Shown: in pieces, positions 1 through 6,281 of the stretch
How the letters are laid out: each line of letters begins with the position of its first letter
Numbering within the stretch: position 1 is the first letter of the stretch
Assembly (NCBI GenBank): GCA_009845645.1
Contig: VXZF01000109.1
Span: 1-6,379 of the forward strand
Length of the DNA: 6,379 bases
Direction of reading: 5' to 3'
Origin: Gemmatimonadota bacterium
GTDB lineage: Bacteria > Latescibacterota > UBA2968 > UBA8231
Translations under genes and position numbers: made by a program
The notes under the pieces: generated by a model
Seen by the model: only the letters and a program-made list of their open reading frames with translations
The model's database searches: none
What the model was told of the DNA's origin: nothing

Positions 1-523
1 CCGCGTTGGGCCGGGTCGTGCGGAAGAGCGGATCCAGCAGCACCAAGTCGTCTTGCACCGAGATGCGGGTCCCCGTGCTGCCGTACACGGTAAACTGGCG
101 AAAGGGACGCGCGTCCTCGTCGTCGGGAAAGACGAGACGTATCTCCCGAGCTAGCACGGCTCGGCCCAAGTCTATTTCAATGGCCCAGTCCTCGACGGCA
201 TCGGCCGGATCTGGACGCCAGAAGGTCTGGAGATCCCCGTCGATGATGAGGTCCGCATCGGTTGGATTGGAGGTCGCCTCCCAGATGCCGCCCGTAGTTC
301 GACCGCGGCTTTTGCTCTCATAGGAGAAGAGATGGGCATCAGCGACCGCGTTGATGTCCTTGCGGAACTTGACGAGCTGTAGCTGGCCATTCTCGCCCAC
401 CTCAGTTAGGCCAAGGGGCACCCGCCAAGTCGCCCAAGCATCTTGCCCTTGGAAGGTCAGGGTTTCGCTGCTAACGGCCATGGCAGCCAACGCGACACAG
501 ACGAGCGGCACGAGAAATCGCAT
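1..523 (-). CDS. Secreted discoidin (F5/8 type C)-like protein, N-terminal part, cut by window edge
   Basis: The frame opens with ATG at 523-521 and stays free of stops to the left edge, giving 174 codons; the C-terminus lies outside the window. Residues 1-18 look like a Sec signal peptide (MRFLVPLVCVALAAMAVS), so the product is probably exported. Residues about 85-150 resemble a discoidin / F5/8 type C (CBM32-like) beta-sandwich: a DGD..TFW element (near 95-102), then WAIEIDLG (near 113-120), a hydrophobic strand (REIRLVF) and FRQFTVYGS. Such domains usually bind carbohydrate or other surface ligands; nothing catalytic is visible. The start is supported by a GAGG ribosome-binding site 9 bases upstream, and the gene begins 13 bases after the stop of the preceding secreted protein, so the two are probably co-translated. 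It looks like a distant paralogue of that neighbour. Secretion and fold class are fairly sure; the ligand is unknown. Confidence 0.8.
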   Translation of the reverse strand, partial: MRFLVPLVCVALAAMAVSSETLTFQGQDAWATWRVPLGLTEVGENGQLQLVKFRKDINAVADAHLFSYESKSRGRTTGGIWEATSNPTDADLIIDGDLQTFWRPDPADAVEDWAIEIDLGRAVLAREIRLVFPDDEDARPFRQFTVYGSTGTRISVQDDLVLLDPLFRTTRPNA

Positions 524-536
524 CGTTCCCACCCTC

Positions 537-2594
537 TCAGTACGCTACGCCCACGGGGCGGAGCAAGGCGGCAGCGCGGCGCTCGGATTGCAGGACCACG
601 GAGATTAGGTACACGCCCGGAGGCAAGGCACGACCCGCTGCGTCGCGTCCGTCCCAGCGGGCCGTTTGCGGGCGGGCCGTTTGCAAGCCTTGGGGCTCTG
701 TCGCAACGTGGCGACCGTCGAGTGCATAGACCGCCAATTCGACGGGCACTTGTTCCGGCAGGCCATAGAGGGAATAGGCCATGCGAAGCTCGTCGTGAAC
801 GCCGTCGCCATTGGGCGTCAACACAGGCGTTGAAAAGCGCAAGTTTTGCACCAAAGCAGGTTGTTGATCCGAAGCGCTGAGGATGCGCAGGCTATTGGTG
901 GAGAGCAGTTCGCTGGCGTCCCCAGAGACGATGGGTTGGGGCAAGGTCTCGACCTCTGAGTCGGTGACGGTACCCAAGAACGTGGTGGCCAGTTCAAACA
1001 CTTCCGCGGCAAAGACGATGCGCAACGGCGCGTTGTTGGCGCGGGTAACGCGCTCAGGTAGAACTACTGTCAGCCCATCGTCCTCTTCGCGGACGGCGAT
1101 TGGGTCGGTCGCTTGGCCGCCGATGAGCAACTCTTTAAACGCGGGACGGGCACCCGTTTGGATGCGCACTTGGTCGAAGCCGCGCTGATTCCCGCCTGAG
1201 AAAGACGCCGACAGGTCGTACGCAAACTCGACCATTTCGCCCAAGGCCACCTCGCCAAATCCATGCGCGGGCCGTGGGTCGGCGAGCGGAGCCACTTCGC
1301 CGAGGACGCGCGCTGCCAACAGCGGTGCCCGCTCGACCCACAGCGAATCCAAGCGCACAAAATCCGCAAAGCGGGTGCTGTGCAAGGTAATGAGCACCTG
1401 TATGAAGGAGCCGCTGTCGAGGTTGAGCGGCAGACCCGACTGGGTCGTGGGCGTTGACCAGAAGGTCCAGTTGTCGCTGTCGTAGGTGATTGCGGCTCGC
1501 ATTCCAGGACGGGGGCTGCGCTGGACAAAGTCACAGGAGGCGCACGTGCGGGCAAACCCAGTGCGGAGATCGTTCTCGTAGCGGGCGCGGGAGACGACCT
1601 TTTCCTTGCCAGTGACCGTGTATTCGTGATAGATGTTCGGATCGTCGTCGCGGCCCGTGCGAATCTCGACCTCGGCGAAGGCCTGTGCATCGGGAGCCTC
1701 GACGGCCTCGCTACCGACAACGCGCATCGGCGTGGCGGTAAAGAACAGCCGGCCAAAGTTTTGCTCGACCCCGAGGTCGATGATTTTGGAGCGATACGTG
1801 GCCCGCTTGGGAAAGCCCTCGCCATAGACCTCGAACTCGCTGATGGTGCCCAAGAGCGAGCGAGCTTGATTGCCTTGGCCGCCGGATGAGCCGCTAACGC
1901 GGATCCGGGTCAAGGCCGTCTCGTCGATGATGGAAAATTTGCGGGCCCAGCGAAAGAAGCGCACGTATTGCTGATCGAAACCAATGCGCACGTCAGGCGC
2001 AAAATTTTGCGTCGGCTCGGCAACGATCCTCGCGAGGGGCAGCGGGCCTTTGATGGCGAAAATCTCGCTGTTTTCCTCTTGGATCGAGACTTGAAAGGCC
2101 GGCGTCGAATCCGTGCGCAGTGGCGTGCCGTCGGAGCGAAAGCCGCCCGAAGGGGTGTGGAAGCCGAAGGTGTGCGCCGGCACGGGCACGGCCAAGTCGA
2201 TGGTGAAAAACTGCTTGCCAATGCCCTCGGCCTTGGAGGAATTGTACGTGGTGCTGTCGGCATCGATGAGTGCGACGCCGTTTTCGGTTGGGTCGCCGTT
2301 GCCTTCGTTCCACTTCCAGATGCGGGGCCGCTCGCCGTCGATATAGCCTAATTCTTTGGGCTGGCGAAAGGTCGTCCAGTTGCTGAGCAGGGAAATGATG
2401 TTGACGCCCGGCTCGACGCGCACCGGCTGGATGGCACCAGGGACGCGCTCAAAGTCAATCATAATGCTGACCGTGTCTTGGCCGGCCCAAGGCTGGCTGC
2501 CGCCGAGTTGCCAGGTCGTCACTTCAGCCTTTAGGACGGTCGGAGCCAGAAACCCAATACCAAGGATGAGAGCGAAGCTGCGGGTGCTCAGCAT
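537..2594 (-). CDS. Large secreted protein with discoidin-like N-terminal region and FlgD-type Ig C-terminal domain
   Basis: The 685-residue product starts with a clear signal peptide (MLSTRSFALILGIGFLAPTVLKA, cleavage likely after residue 23). Residues about 95-180 are discoidin-like, with an IDAD..TY element near 110-117, FFTIDL near 129-134 and FQVSIQE near 167-173. A second beta-rich part begins near 266 (YRSKIIDLG) and runs through WTFWSTP (376-382) to SLWVERAPLLAARVLGEVAP (417-436), a layout I associate with exported proteins of uncultured bacteria. Residues 588-685 form a FlgD-like Ig domain: TPNGDGVHDE (593-602, a probable calcium loop), VELAVYALDGR, WDGRDAAGR and the closing PPGVYLISV. 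Such C-terminal domains occur on surface or secreted proteins. There is a lone CASC pair at 351-354. No catalytic motif is visible. The start follows AGGAG at 2606-2602, which overlaps the stop of the dioxygenase gene. Binding at the cell surface or outside the cell is inferred; the ligand is unknown. Confidence 0.88.
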   Translation of the reverse strand: MLSTRSFALILGIGFLAPTVLKAEVTTWQLGGSQPWAGQDTVSIMIDFERVPGAIQPVRVEPGVNIISLLSNWTTFRQPKELGYIDGERPRIWKWNEGNGDPTENGVALIDADSTTYNSSKAEGIGKQFFTIDLAVPVPAHTFGFHTPSGGFRSDGTPLRTDSTPAFQVSIQEENSEIFAIKGPLPLARIVAEPTQNFAPDVRIGFDQQYVRFFRWARKFSIIDETALTRIRVSGSSGGQGNQARSLLGTISEFEVYGEGFPKRATYRSKIIDLGVEQNFGRLFFTATPMRVVGSEAVEAPDAQAFAEVEIRTGRDDDPNIYHEYTVTGKEKVVSRARYENDLRTGFARTCASCDFVQRSPRPGMRAAITYDSDNWTFWSTPTTQSGLPLNLDSGSFIQVLITLHSTRFADFVRLDSLWVERAPLLAARVLGEVAPLADPRPAHGFGEVALGEMVEFAYDLSASFSGGNQRGFDQVRIQTGARPAFKELLIGGQATDPIAVREEDDGLTVVLPERVTRANNAPLRIVFAAEVFELATTFLGTVTDSEVETLPQPIVSGDASELLSTNSLRILSASDQQPALVQNLRFSTPVLTPNGDGVHDELRMAYSLYGLPEQVPVELAVYALDGRHVATEPQGLQTARPQTARWDGRDAAGRALPPGVYLISVVLQSERRAAALLRPVGVAY
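657..684 (-). repeat. Short tandem duplication (15-base unit) inside the FlgD-Ig domain
   Basis: The 13-base string GCGGGCCGTTTGC (plus strand) occurs at 657-669 and again at 672-684, a period of 15 bases. It encodes QTARP followed by QTARW (residues 638-647) just before the WDGRDAAG motif of the secreted protein. It keeps the frame and looks like a small in-frame duplication in a loop. Confidence 0.6.
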
Positions 2595-2601
2595 GTCCTA
2601 T

Positions 2602-2607
2602 CTCCTA
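2602..2607 (-). promoter_or_regulatory. Ribosome-binding site overlapping the upstream stop codon
   Basis: On the minus strand the dioxygenase gene's TAG stop (2607-2605) runs into AGGAG (2606-2602), 7 bases before the ATG of the 685-residue secreted protein. Stop and ribosome-binding site share bases, so a ribosome finishing the first gene is placed to begin the second. This supports the chosen start and an operon link. Confidence 0.65.
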
Positions 2608-3345
2608 GCGGAAATGCACATCGGCCGCATGCAGGGCACCCGGGCCGTTTTGCATCCTCATCAGTTGGCGCTGACGCGGGCTCAAGCTGTCCCACCACTC
2701 GGGCGGGAAGCCGTCGTGCGGGTCGAGTTGGAAGACCAACATGTGCTTTCTATAGTGGCCGAAGAGGGCGTGGCGGTTGCGGTCTCCGGTGTTGGCACCG
2801 CCGCCGTGCCAGCACTGGCCATTGAAGACGATCACCGAACCGGCCGGAGCGGTGGGCTGCACCTCGTGCCGGACTGAGAATCCCTCCGGGGGCGCGGCGA
2901 GGCGACTCTTGTGCGAGCCGGGCACTACGCGAGTACCGCCGATCTCAGGGCTAAAGTCGTCGAGCATCCACACCGTATTCATCATCACCGGCGTGTCCAT
3001 GTTGAGCATATAGGCGGGAATGTCGCTGTGCAGGTCTTGGAAGCCGTCGCCGGGGCGGACGATGCGCGAGTTGAGGCTGCCCAAAATCAGCGAGGGCTCG
3101 AGAAAGTGCTCGAGGATGGGCAAGACGCGAGGGTGGTCGATGCACTGGTGGAAGATGCGATCCATGACCGGGAGGTTGGCTACGTGGCGGGCCGCGCCGC
3201 GATGGGTGTGTTCGGTGCCGTGCTCTTGTTCGCAGCGGATCAGGGCCTGACGCATGGCCGTGGCCGTGTCGGAGTCGAGAACGTTTTCGAGCAGGGTGAA
3301 GCCGTAGATTTCGATTTCTTGGATAGCTTGTTCGAGTTCGTTCAT
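2605..3345 (-). CDS. Phytanoyl-CoA dioxygenase (PhyH) family Fe(II)/2-oxoglutarate oxygenase
   Basis: The 246-residue protein is a complete, rather short member of the PhyH family, cytosolic non-heme iron enzymes that hydroxylate a substrate while converting 2-oxoglutarate to succinate and CO2. The metal triad is visible: H106 and D108 in LHSDIP, and H180 in CWHGGGANTG. R191 follows the distal histidine by 11 residues, the spacing of the 2-oxoglutarate-binding arginine in human PhyH. The core strand NTVWMLDDFSPEIGG (123-137) followed by TRVVPGSHKSR (138-148) is characteristic of bacterial PhyH proteins. The substrate cannot be read from sequence; bacterial relatives act on varied small molecules, including phosphonates (PhnY). 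The ATG at 3345 follows AAGGA at a normal distance. It is 65 bases downstream of the exporter gene and 10 bases upstream of a secreted-protein gene. An oxidative step on a sulfonated or other small molecule is possible but inferred. The family call is secure. Confidence 0.93.
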   Translation of the reverse strand: MNELEQAIQEIEIYGFTLLENVLDSDTATAMRQALIRCEQEHGTEHTHRGAARHVANLPVMDRIFHQCIDHPRVLPILEHFLEPSLILGSLNSRIVRPGDGFQDLHSDIPAYMLNMDTPVMMNTVWMLDDFSPEIGGTRVVPGSHKSRLAAPPEGFSVRHEVQPTAPAGSVIVFNGQCWHGGGANTGDRNRHALFGHYRKHMLVFQLDPHDGFPPEWWDSLSPRQRQLMRMQNGPGALHAADVHFR

Positions 3346-3370
3346 AGGGGTTTCCTTTACAAGAGCTACT

Positions 3371-3400
3371 AAAATAAGCCCGCAAAGTTCGCTTCTGCAA
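3371..3400 (-). promoter_or_regulatory. Weak possible internal promoter in the only sizeable gap of the operon
   Basis: The 65-base gap between the exporter gene and the dioxygenase gene holds TTGCAG (3400-3395), an 18-base spacer and TATTTT (3376-3371) on the minus strand. This matches the sigma-70 consensus only at 3 of 6 and 4 of 6 positions. It would let the dioxygenase and the secreted-protein genes be transcribed on their own. No convincing terminator hairpin is seen in the gap, so read-through from upstream is also likely. Confidence 0.2.
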
Positions 3401-3410
3401 CCGACTGCCT

Positions 3411-4130
3411 CTAAGCCGCATAGAGCGCATCGACGATCATGCGCAGCGACAGAAGCGTGATCACTATCCTAAAGACCTTGCGGAACAGGCTTTCGGAAAC
3501 CCGGTTGCGCAAGCGCGTCCCGCACCACGAGCCGAGCGCCGCCGCACCAATCATCCCGGCGATGAGCGGCAAGTAGGGCGCGAAGGCGAAACCGACGAAG
3601 CCGAAGACTAGGATTTTGCACAGGTGGGTAACGGTCATGACCATGCCGTGGGTAATGACCAAGCGGTCCTTGGGCAAACCCGCGCTGGCCAAAAAGGCAC
3701 CGGTCAGAGGACCGGCAACGCCAACGAAGAGGGCGAGGAAGGTCTGAAGGGCACCGAAAATGGCGAAGTGGCCGGGAAGGCGAAAAGCGCGGCTAGGCAC
3801 GGGAACCCAGATGACGAGGAGGATGAAGATGCCCAGGTACAGGGGGAGATCGTCGAAGCTAAAGTCGCCGACTACCTGCGCCCCCACGACAGCGCCGAGG
3901 AGTGAGCCGCCCGAGAAGGGCCAGAAGATGCGCCATTCGATGTGGCGTAGGCCAAAGAATACGCGGCTGGCGTTGGAGGCGAGTTGCACGGCACCGTGGA
4001 CGGGGATGATGGCCGCAGTGGGCAGCAAGCCCGGCATGACCGAGATCAGCGCAATGCCGCCGCCCACGCCGATGATGGCGGTAAAGGTCGAGGTCAGGAA
4101 GGAGACGCCGATCAGGAAAAAGGGATCCAT
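3411..4130 (-). CDS. TauE/SafE (TSUP) family membrane exporter, probable sulfite/organosulfonate exporter, CuyZ-like by context
   Basis: The 239-residue protein is almost entirely hydrophobic, with about seven or eight membrane segments (roughly 4-26, 28-48, 72-90, 94-111, 121-140, 158-182, 184-204 and 217-236). It shows the TSUP two-repeat pattern: GVGGGIA (21-27) with HGAVQLASNASR (45-56) in the first half, and GVAGPLTGAFLASAGLPKDR (137-156) with THGMVMTVTHLCKI (160-173) in the second. Length is normal for the family. TSUP members move sulfite, sulfoacetate, taurine-related sulfonates or other anions across the inner membrane. The ATG follows the TAA of the PLP-enzyme gene with no base between, and the best upstream purine tract is poorly spaced, so translation probably depends on coupling. 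In known cysteate degraders the exporter CuyZ is encoded beside the lyase CuyA, which makes sulfite the best-supported cargo here. That assignment rests on context, so no symbol is given. Confidence 0.9.
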   Translation of the reverse strand: MDPFFLIGVSFLTSTFTAIIGVGGGIALISVMPGLLPTAAIIPVHGAVQLASNASRVFFGLRHIEWRIFWPFSGGSLLGAVVGAQVVGDFSFDDLPLYLGIFILLVIWVPVPSRAFRLPGHFAIFGALQTFLALFVGVAGPLTGAFLASAGLPKDRLVITHGMVMTVTHLCKILVFGFVGFAFAPYLPLIAGMIGAAALGSWCGTRLRNRVSESLFRKVFRIVITLLSLRMIVDALYAA

Positions 4131-4133
4131 TTA
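4128..4133 (-). promoter_or_regulatory. Zero-gap stop/start junction (TAA-ATG) coupling PLP enzyme and exporter
   Basis: On the minus strand the stop TAA (4133-4131) is followed immediately by the exporter ATG (4130-4128). The nearest purine-rich tract, GAGAGG, lies about 14-20 bases upstream inside the PLP-enzyme gene, too far for an efficient independent ribosome-binding site. Termination-reinitiation coupling is therefore likely and would tie exporter level to enzyme level. Confidence 0.6.
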
Positions 4134-5156
4134 GTCGGCGAGAACCTCTCGGGCATAGGCGAACAGGGCGGGGTTGCCACCGGTGTGCAGGAAGATCGCC
4201 TCGCCGTCGAGCCGGCCGTCGCGCACGTGGGCAAAGAGACCGGCGAGAGCCTTGCTGGTGTACACCGGATCGAGGAGAATACCCTCCTTGCGCGCCAAAG
4301 TGCGCAAAGCGTCCAAGCCAGCGGGCGTGGGGATGCCGTACCCCTCGCCGACGAAGGAATCGTCGTTGTCGAAGTCGGCGGCGTTCATGGCAATGTCGAG
4401 GCCGAGACGGCGGGCGGCTTGGTTGGCGATGGTGGCCATGTCCTCGTGGCGGTTCTCGACATTGGCGATTGGGCAGAAGCCGCGCACTTGAATCGGCGAC
4501 TCAATATAGGCTAGGCCCAAAGCTAAGCCAGCTTGGGTAGTGTCGAGGGCGGAGAGGTAGAGGTAGGACGGATTGATGCCTTGCTCTTGGCATTGGCGGG
4601 CAATCTCTACGCCCACTTCGGCATAGGCGATGGCGTCGAGGTCGATCGTATCTTCGCGGCGCGGCCAGTACGCGTTTTTCCCCTGTGCGGAAAGCTCCTC
4701 GACCTTGGCTTGCAGAGCGTCTTGTTGACCGTGCCGACCGCCTTCCGCTAGGACGGTGATCTGTGCGCCGAGCAGGTGCTGTAGCAGGTTGTTGCCCTGC
4801 GATTCAGTGTGGTCGATTGCGCGCACTGGCCGGAGGATCAGGTGCAGTTCCAAGTCCAGCTTGGCGCAGGCCGCGGCGAGTTGGCGGCAATAGTTGGACT
4901 GCACCGCCGCGCCCGCGACGATGGTGTCGGCCCCCTTGGCCAAGGCGTCGGCCAAGGCAAACTCGAACATCCGCGTCTTGTTGCCGCCAAAGGCCAGACC
5001 GTTCAAGTCGTCGCGCTTGATGTAGAGTGCCGGGCTGTCGAGGTGATCGGTCAGGCGCGGCAGCGGCTCCAGCGGAGTCGGGCGGATTGAGGCTAGCTGG
5101 ACGCGGGGTAGTCTGGCGATGGCTGCGGTGAGGGCATTCGCTTTTGCGGCGTTCAT
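4131..5156 (-). CDS. PLP-dependent enzyme, D-cysteine desulfhydrase / L-cysteate sulfo-lyase / ACC deaminase family, divergent active-site loops
   Basis: The 341-residue protein matches this fold-type II PLP family over its whole length. RPTPLEPLPRL (25-35) and IKRDDLNGL (46-54) are typical, and GGNKTR (57-62) carries the Schiff-base lysine K60. GYGIPTPAG (272-280), LDPVYTSKALAGLF (295-308) and LHTGGNPALFAY (323-334) match the family C-terminus. Family members remove sulfide from D-cysteine, sulfite from L-cysteate (CuyA), or deaminate ACC. Three places are abnormal: QSNYCR (86-91) where QSNH is usual, PRREDTID (165-172) where a GGS loop is usual, and ALDTT (203-207) where the phosphate loop GSAGT/GSGGT is usual. 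The ATG at 5156 overlaps the stop of the dehydrogenase gene and has AAGGA 9 bases upstream. The same frame is open 80 codons further up, but that stretch lies inside the dehydrogenase gene and does not resemble the family. Direct coupling to a TSUP exporter favours a sulfite-releasing, CuyA-like role; exact substrate unknown. Confidence 0.88.
   Translation of the reverse strand: MNAAKANALTAAIARLPRVQLASIRPTPLEPLPRLTDHLDSPALYIKRDDLNGLAFGGNKTRMFEFALADALAKGADTIVAGAAVQSNYCRQLAAACAKLDLELHLILRPVRAIDHTESQGNNLLQHLLGAQITVLAEGGRHGQQDALQAKVEELSAQGKNAYWPRREDTIDLDAIAYAEVGVEIARQCQEQGINPSYLYLSALDTTQAGLALGLAYIESPIQVRGFCPIANVENRHEDMATIANQAARRLGLDIAMNAADFDNDDSFVGEGYGIPTPAGLDALRTLARKEGILLDPVYTSKALAGLFAHVRDGRLDGEAIFLHTGGNPALFAYAREVLAD
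5153..5156 (-). promoter_or_regulatory. ATGA stop/start overlap between dehydrogenase and PLP enzyme
   Basis: Reading the minus strand, ATGA at 5156-5153 contains the ATG of the PLP enzyme and the TGA of the dehydrogenase. AAGGA lies 9 bases before the ATG. The 4-base overlap is a standard sign of translational coupling and fixes the PLP enzyme's start here rather than at an upstream in-frame codon. Confidence 0.75.
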
Positions 5157-6253
5157 GTGGCGCATTCCTTTGGCCAACCTTGGGGCGGCAGTTGGGAGAG
5201 GTGGTTTTGACGGTGGCACTCTTCGATAACGGCAATCTGCACGCGCACCTGTTGCGGCGTGATCTCGGGTTGAGCTGATTCCCTCAACACGGTGAATACG
5301 CCGTCGTAATAGGCGTTGGACATGTAGGTAAATGCGTCTTGTTCGTCCTCGTTCGGTGCCCAGGATCGCTCGATCATTTTCAACTCTTCGCGGCAATAGC
5401 TCGGGCCGGGCAGTGGGCTGCGTATGAGCATTTGCTCGGGTGCCTTTTGCGGATCGTAGTAGCGCCAGACCAGCCCCGCAGGGCCGCCGGAGAGGCCGCC
5501 GCGCTCGCCGTGAATGGTGTACATGGGCTGCGGGAAGGCGGTGCAGGAGGAGATTTCGACATCAATGACGGGTTTGTCTTTGGTGCGCAGCAGAATTTTG
5601 ACGTAGTCCTCGGCGTCGCCGAAGGTGTTGGCGCGATCCATGGCGCAGAGGATTTGGTCCGGCATTTTGAAGTCGAGCAGGCGCATGGCTTGGTCCATGG
5701 GGTGCGGGCCGGTGTTGAGCAGGTTGCCGCCTCGGTATTCCTGCACGGTCTGCCAGTCCCAGCGGCGGGCAAAGCCGCTGAAGGAGATCGAGACTTGGAC
5801 GATGCGGCCAAGGACGCCGGAATCAATGACTTGGAACATTTTTTGAAATTGGGGCGCGTTGCGCGACTGCTGGAAGGGCAGGAGCAGGCGATCGGCCTTG
5901 TCGGCGGCGGCGATCATGTTGTCGAGTTCGGCCACGCTCCAAGCGAGGGGTTTTTCGCAGATGGTGTGGTAGCCGGCGTTGAGGGAATCGATGGTAGCTT
6001 GAGGGTGGAGGTGGCTGGGCAGGGCGTTGACCACCAAGTCGATATCGCCGCGCGCGAGAAGGTCGCGGTAGTCGTCGTACGCGTCGCAGCCCATTTCGCT
6101 TTGGGCGCGCTGGCGGCGGTCCTCAAGGAGGTCGGCGACGGCGACTATTTGGTACTTGTGCGGGGCGGTCTTGAAGTAGCGGCAGTGGATGTCGAGGCCG
6201 GAGCGGCCTTGGCCGAGAACGGCGACGCGGATGGGTTCTTTTTGCGTAGTCAA
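5153..6253 (-). CDS. Gfo/Idh/MocA family NAD(P)-dependent oxidoreductase
   Basis: The 366-residue protein is a full-length member of the family, cytosolic dehydrogenases acting mostly on sugars, inositols and related polyols. An N-terminal Rossmann strand, IRVAVLGQGRSG (8-19), gives GxGxxG at 14-19. The signature EKP is at 100-102 (ICEKPLAWSVAEL), where the lysine is usually catalytic. The C-terminal domain has GGNLLNTGPHPMDQAM (175-190): H184 and D187 sit at the usual active-site positions, while N180 replaces the aspartate common in the family, as in a known subgroup. I chose the TTG at 6253 because GGAG lies 9 bases upstream and the protein then starts MTTQKEPIRV, just before the first strand. 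The in-frame TTG at 6313 would add 20 residues, has no ribosome-binding site, and coincides with a promoter-like TTGACA. It is probably the first gene of the operon and overlaps the PLP enzyme by 4 bases. The substrate is unknown; a sulfonated sugar is a speculative option. Confidence 0.92.
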   Translation of the reverse strand: MTTQKEPIRVAVLGQGRSGLDIHCRYFKTAPHKYQIVAVADLLEDRRQRAQSEMGCDAYDDYRDLLARGDIDLVVNALPSHLHPQATIDSLNAGYHTICEKPLAWSVAELDNMIAAADKADRLLLPFQQSRNAPQFQKMFQVIDSGVLGRIVQVSISFSGFARRWDWQTVQEYRGGNLLNTGPHPMDQAMRLLDFKMPDQILCAMDRANTFGDAEDYVKILLRTKDKPVIDVEISSCTAFPQPMYTIHGERGGLSGGPAGLVWRYYDPQKAPEQMLIRSPLPGPSYCREELKMIERSWAPNEDEQDAFTYMSNAYYDGVFTVLRESAQPEITPQQVRVQIAVIEECHRQNHLSQLPPQGWPKECAT

Positions 6254-6262
6254 TCTGGGTAG

Positions 6263-6266
6263 CTCC
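6263..6266 (-). promoter_or_regulatory. Ribosome-binding site deciding the TTG start of the dehydrogenase
   Basis: GGAG on the minus strand (6266-6263) lies 9 bases before TTG (6253-6251). The other in-frame candidate, TTG at 6313, is preceded by a C-rich stretch with no purine ribosome-binding site. No in-frame ATG or GTG lies between the right window edge and the Rossmann strand. Confidence 0.55.
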
Positions 6267-6281
6267 GTGTAGAGATGGGCG

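Noticed and set aside
1533..1544. CASC as a haem c-binding site
   Set aside because: The residue after the second cysteine is aspartate, not the histidine required in CxxCH.
1070..1825. 251-codon open frame on the minus strand
   Set aside because: It is an out-of-frame shadow within the secreted protein; the composition is Ser/Pro/Arg-rich with no motif.
3381..3391. Near-palindrome GCGAACTTTGC in the 65-base gap as an operator or terminator
   Set aside because: Arms are five bases with one mismatch and a one-base centre, so it cannot fold as a hairpin and is too short to call an operator.
3346..3410. Intrinsic terminator after the exporter gene
   Set aside because: Only a four-base AAGC/GCTT stem is present before a short T run, which is too weak to support.
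5157..5396. 80-codon N-terminal extension of the PLP enzyme
   Set aside because: It lies wholly inside the dehydrogenase gene in another frame, is arginine-rich and unlike the family, and the ATG at 5156 has both a ribosome-binding site and a stop/start overlap.
5339..6262. 307-codon open frame on the plus strand
   Set aside because: It is antisense to the dehydrogenase; its Ala/Gly/Val-rich translation has no domain pattern and arises from GC-rich codons read backwards.
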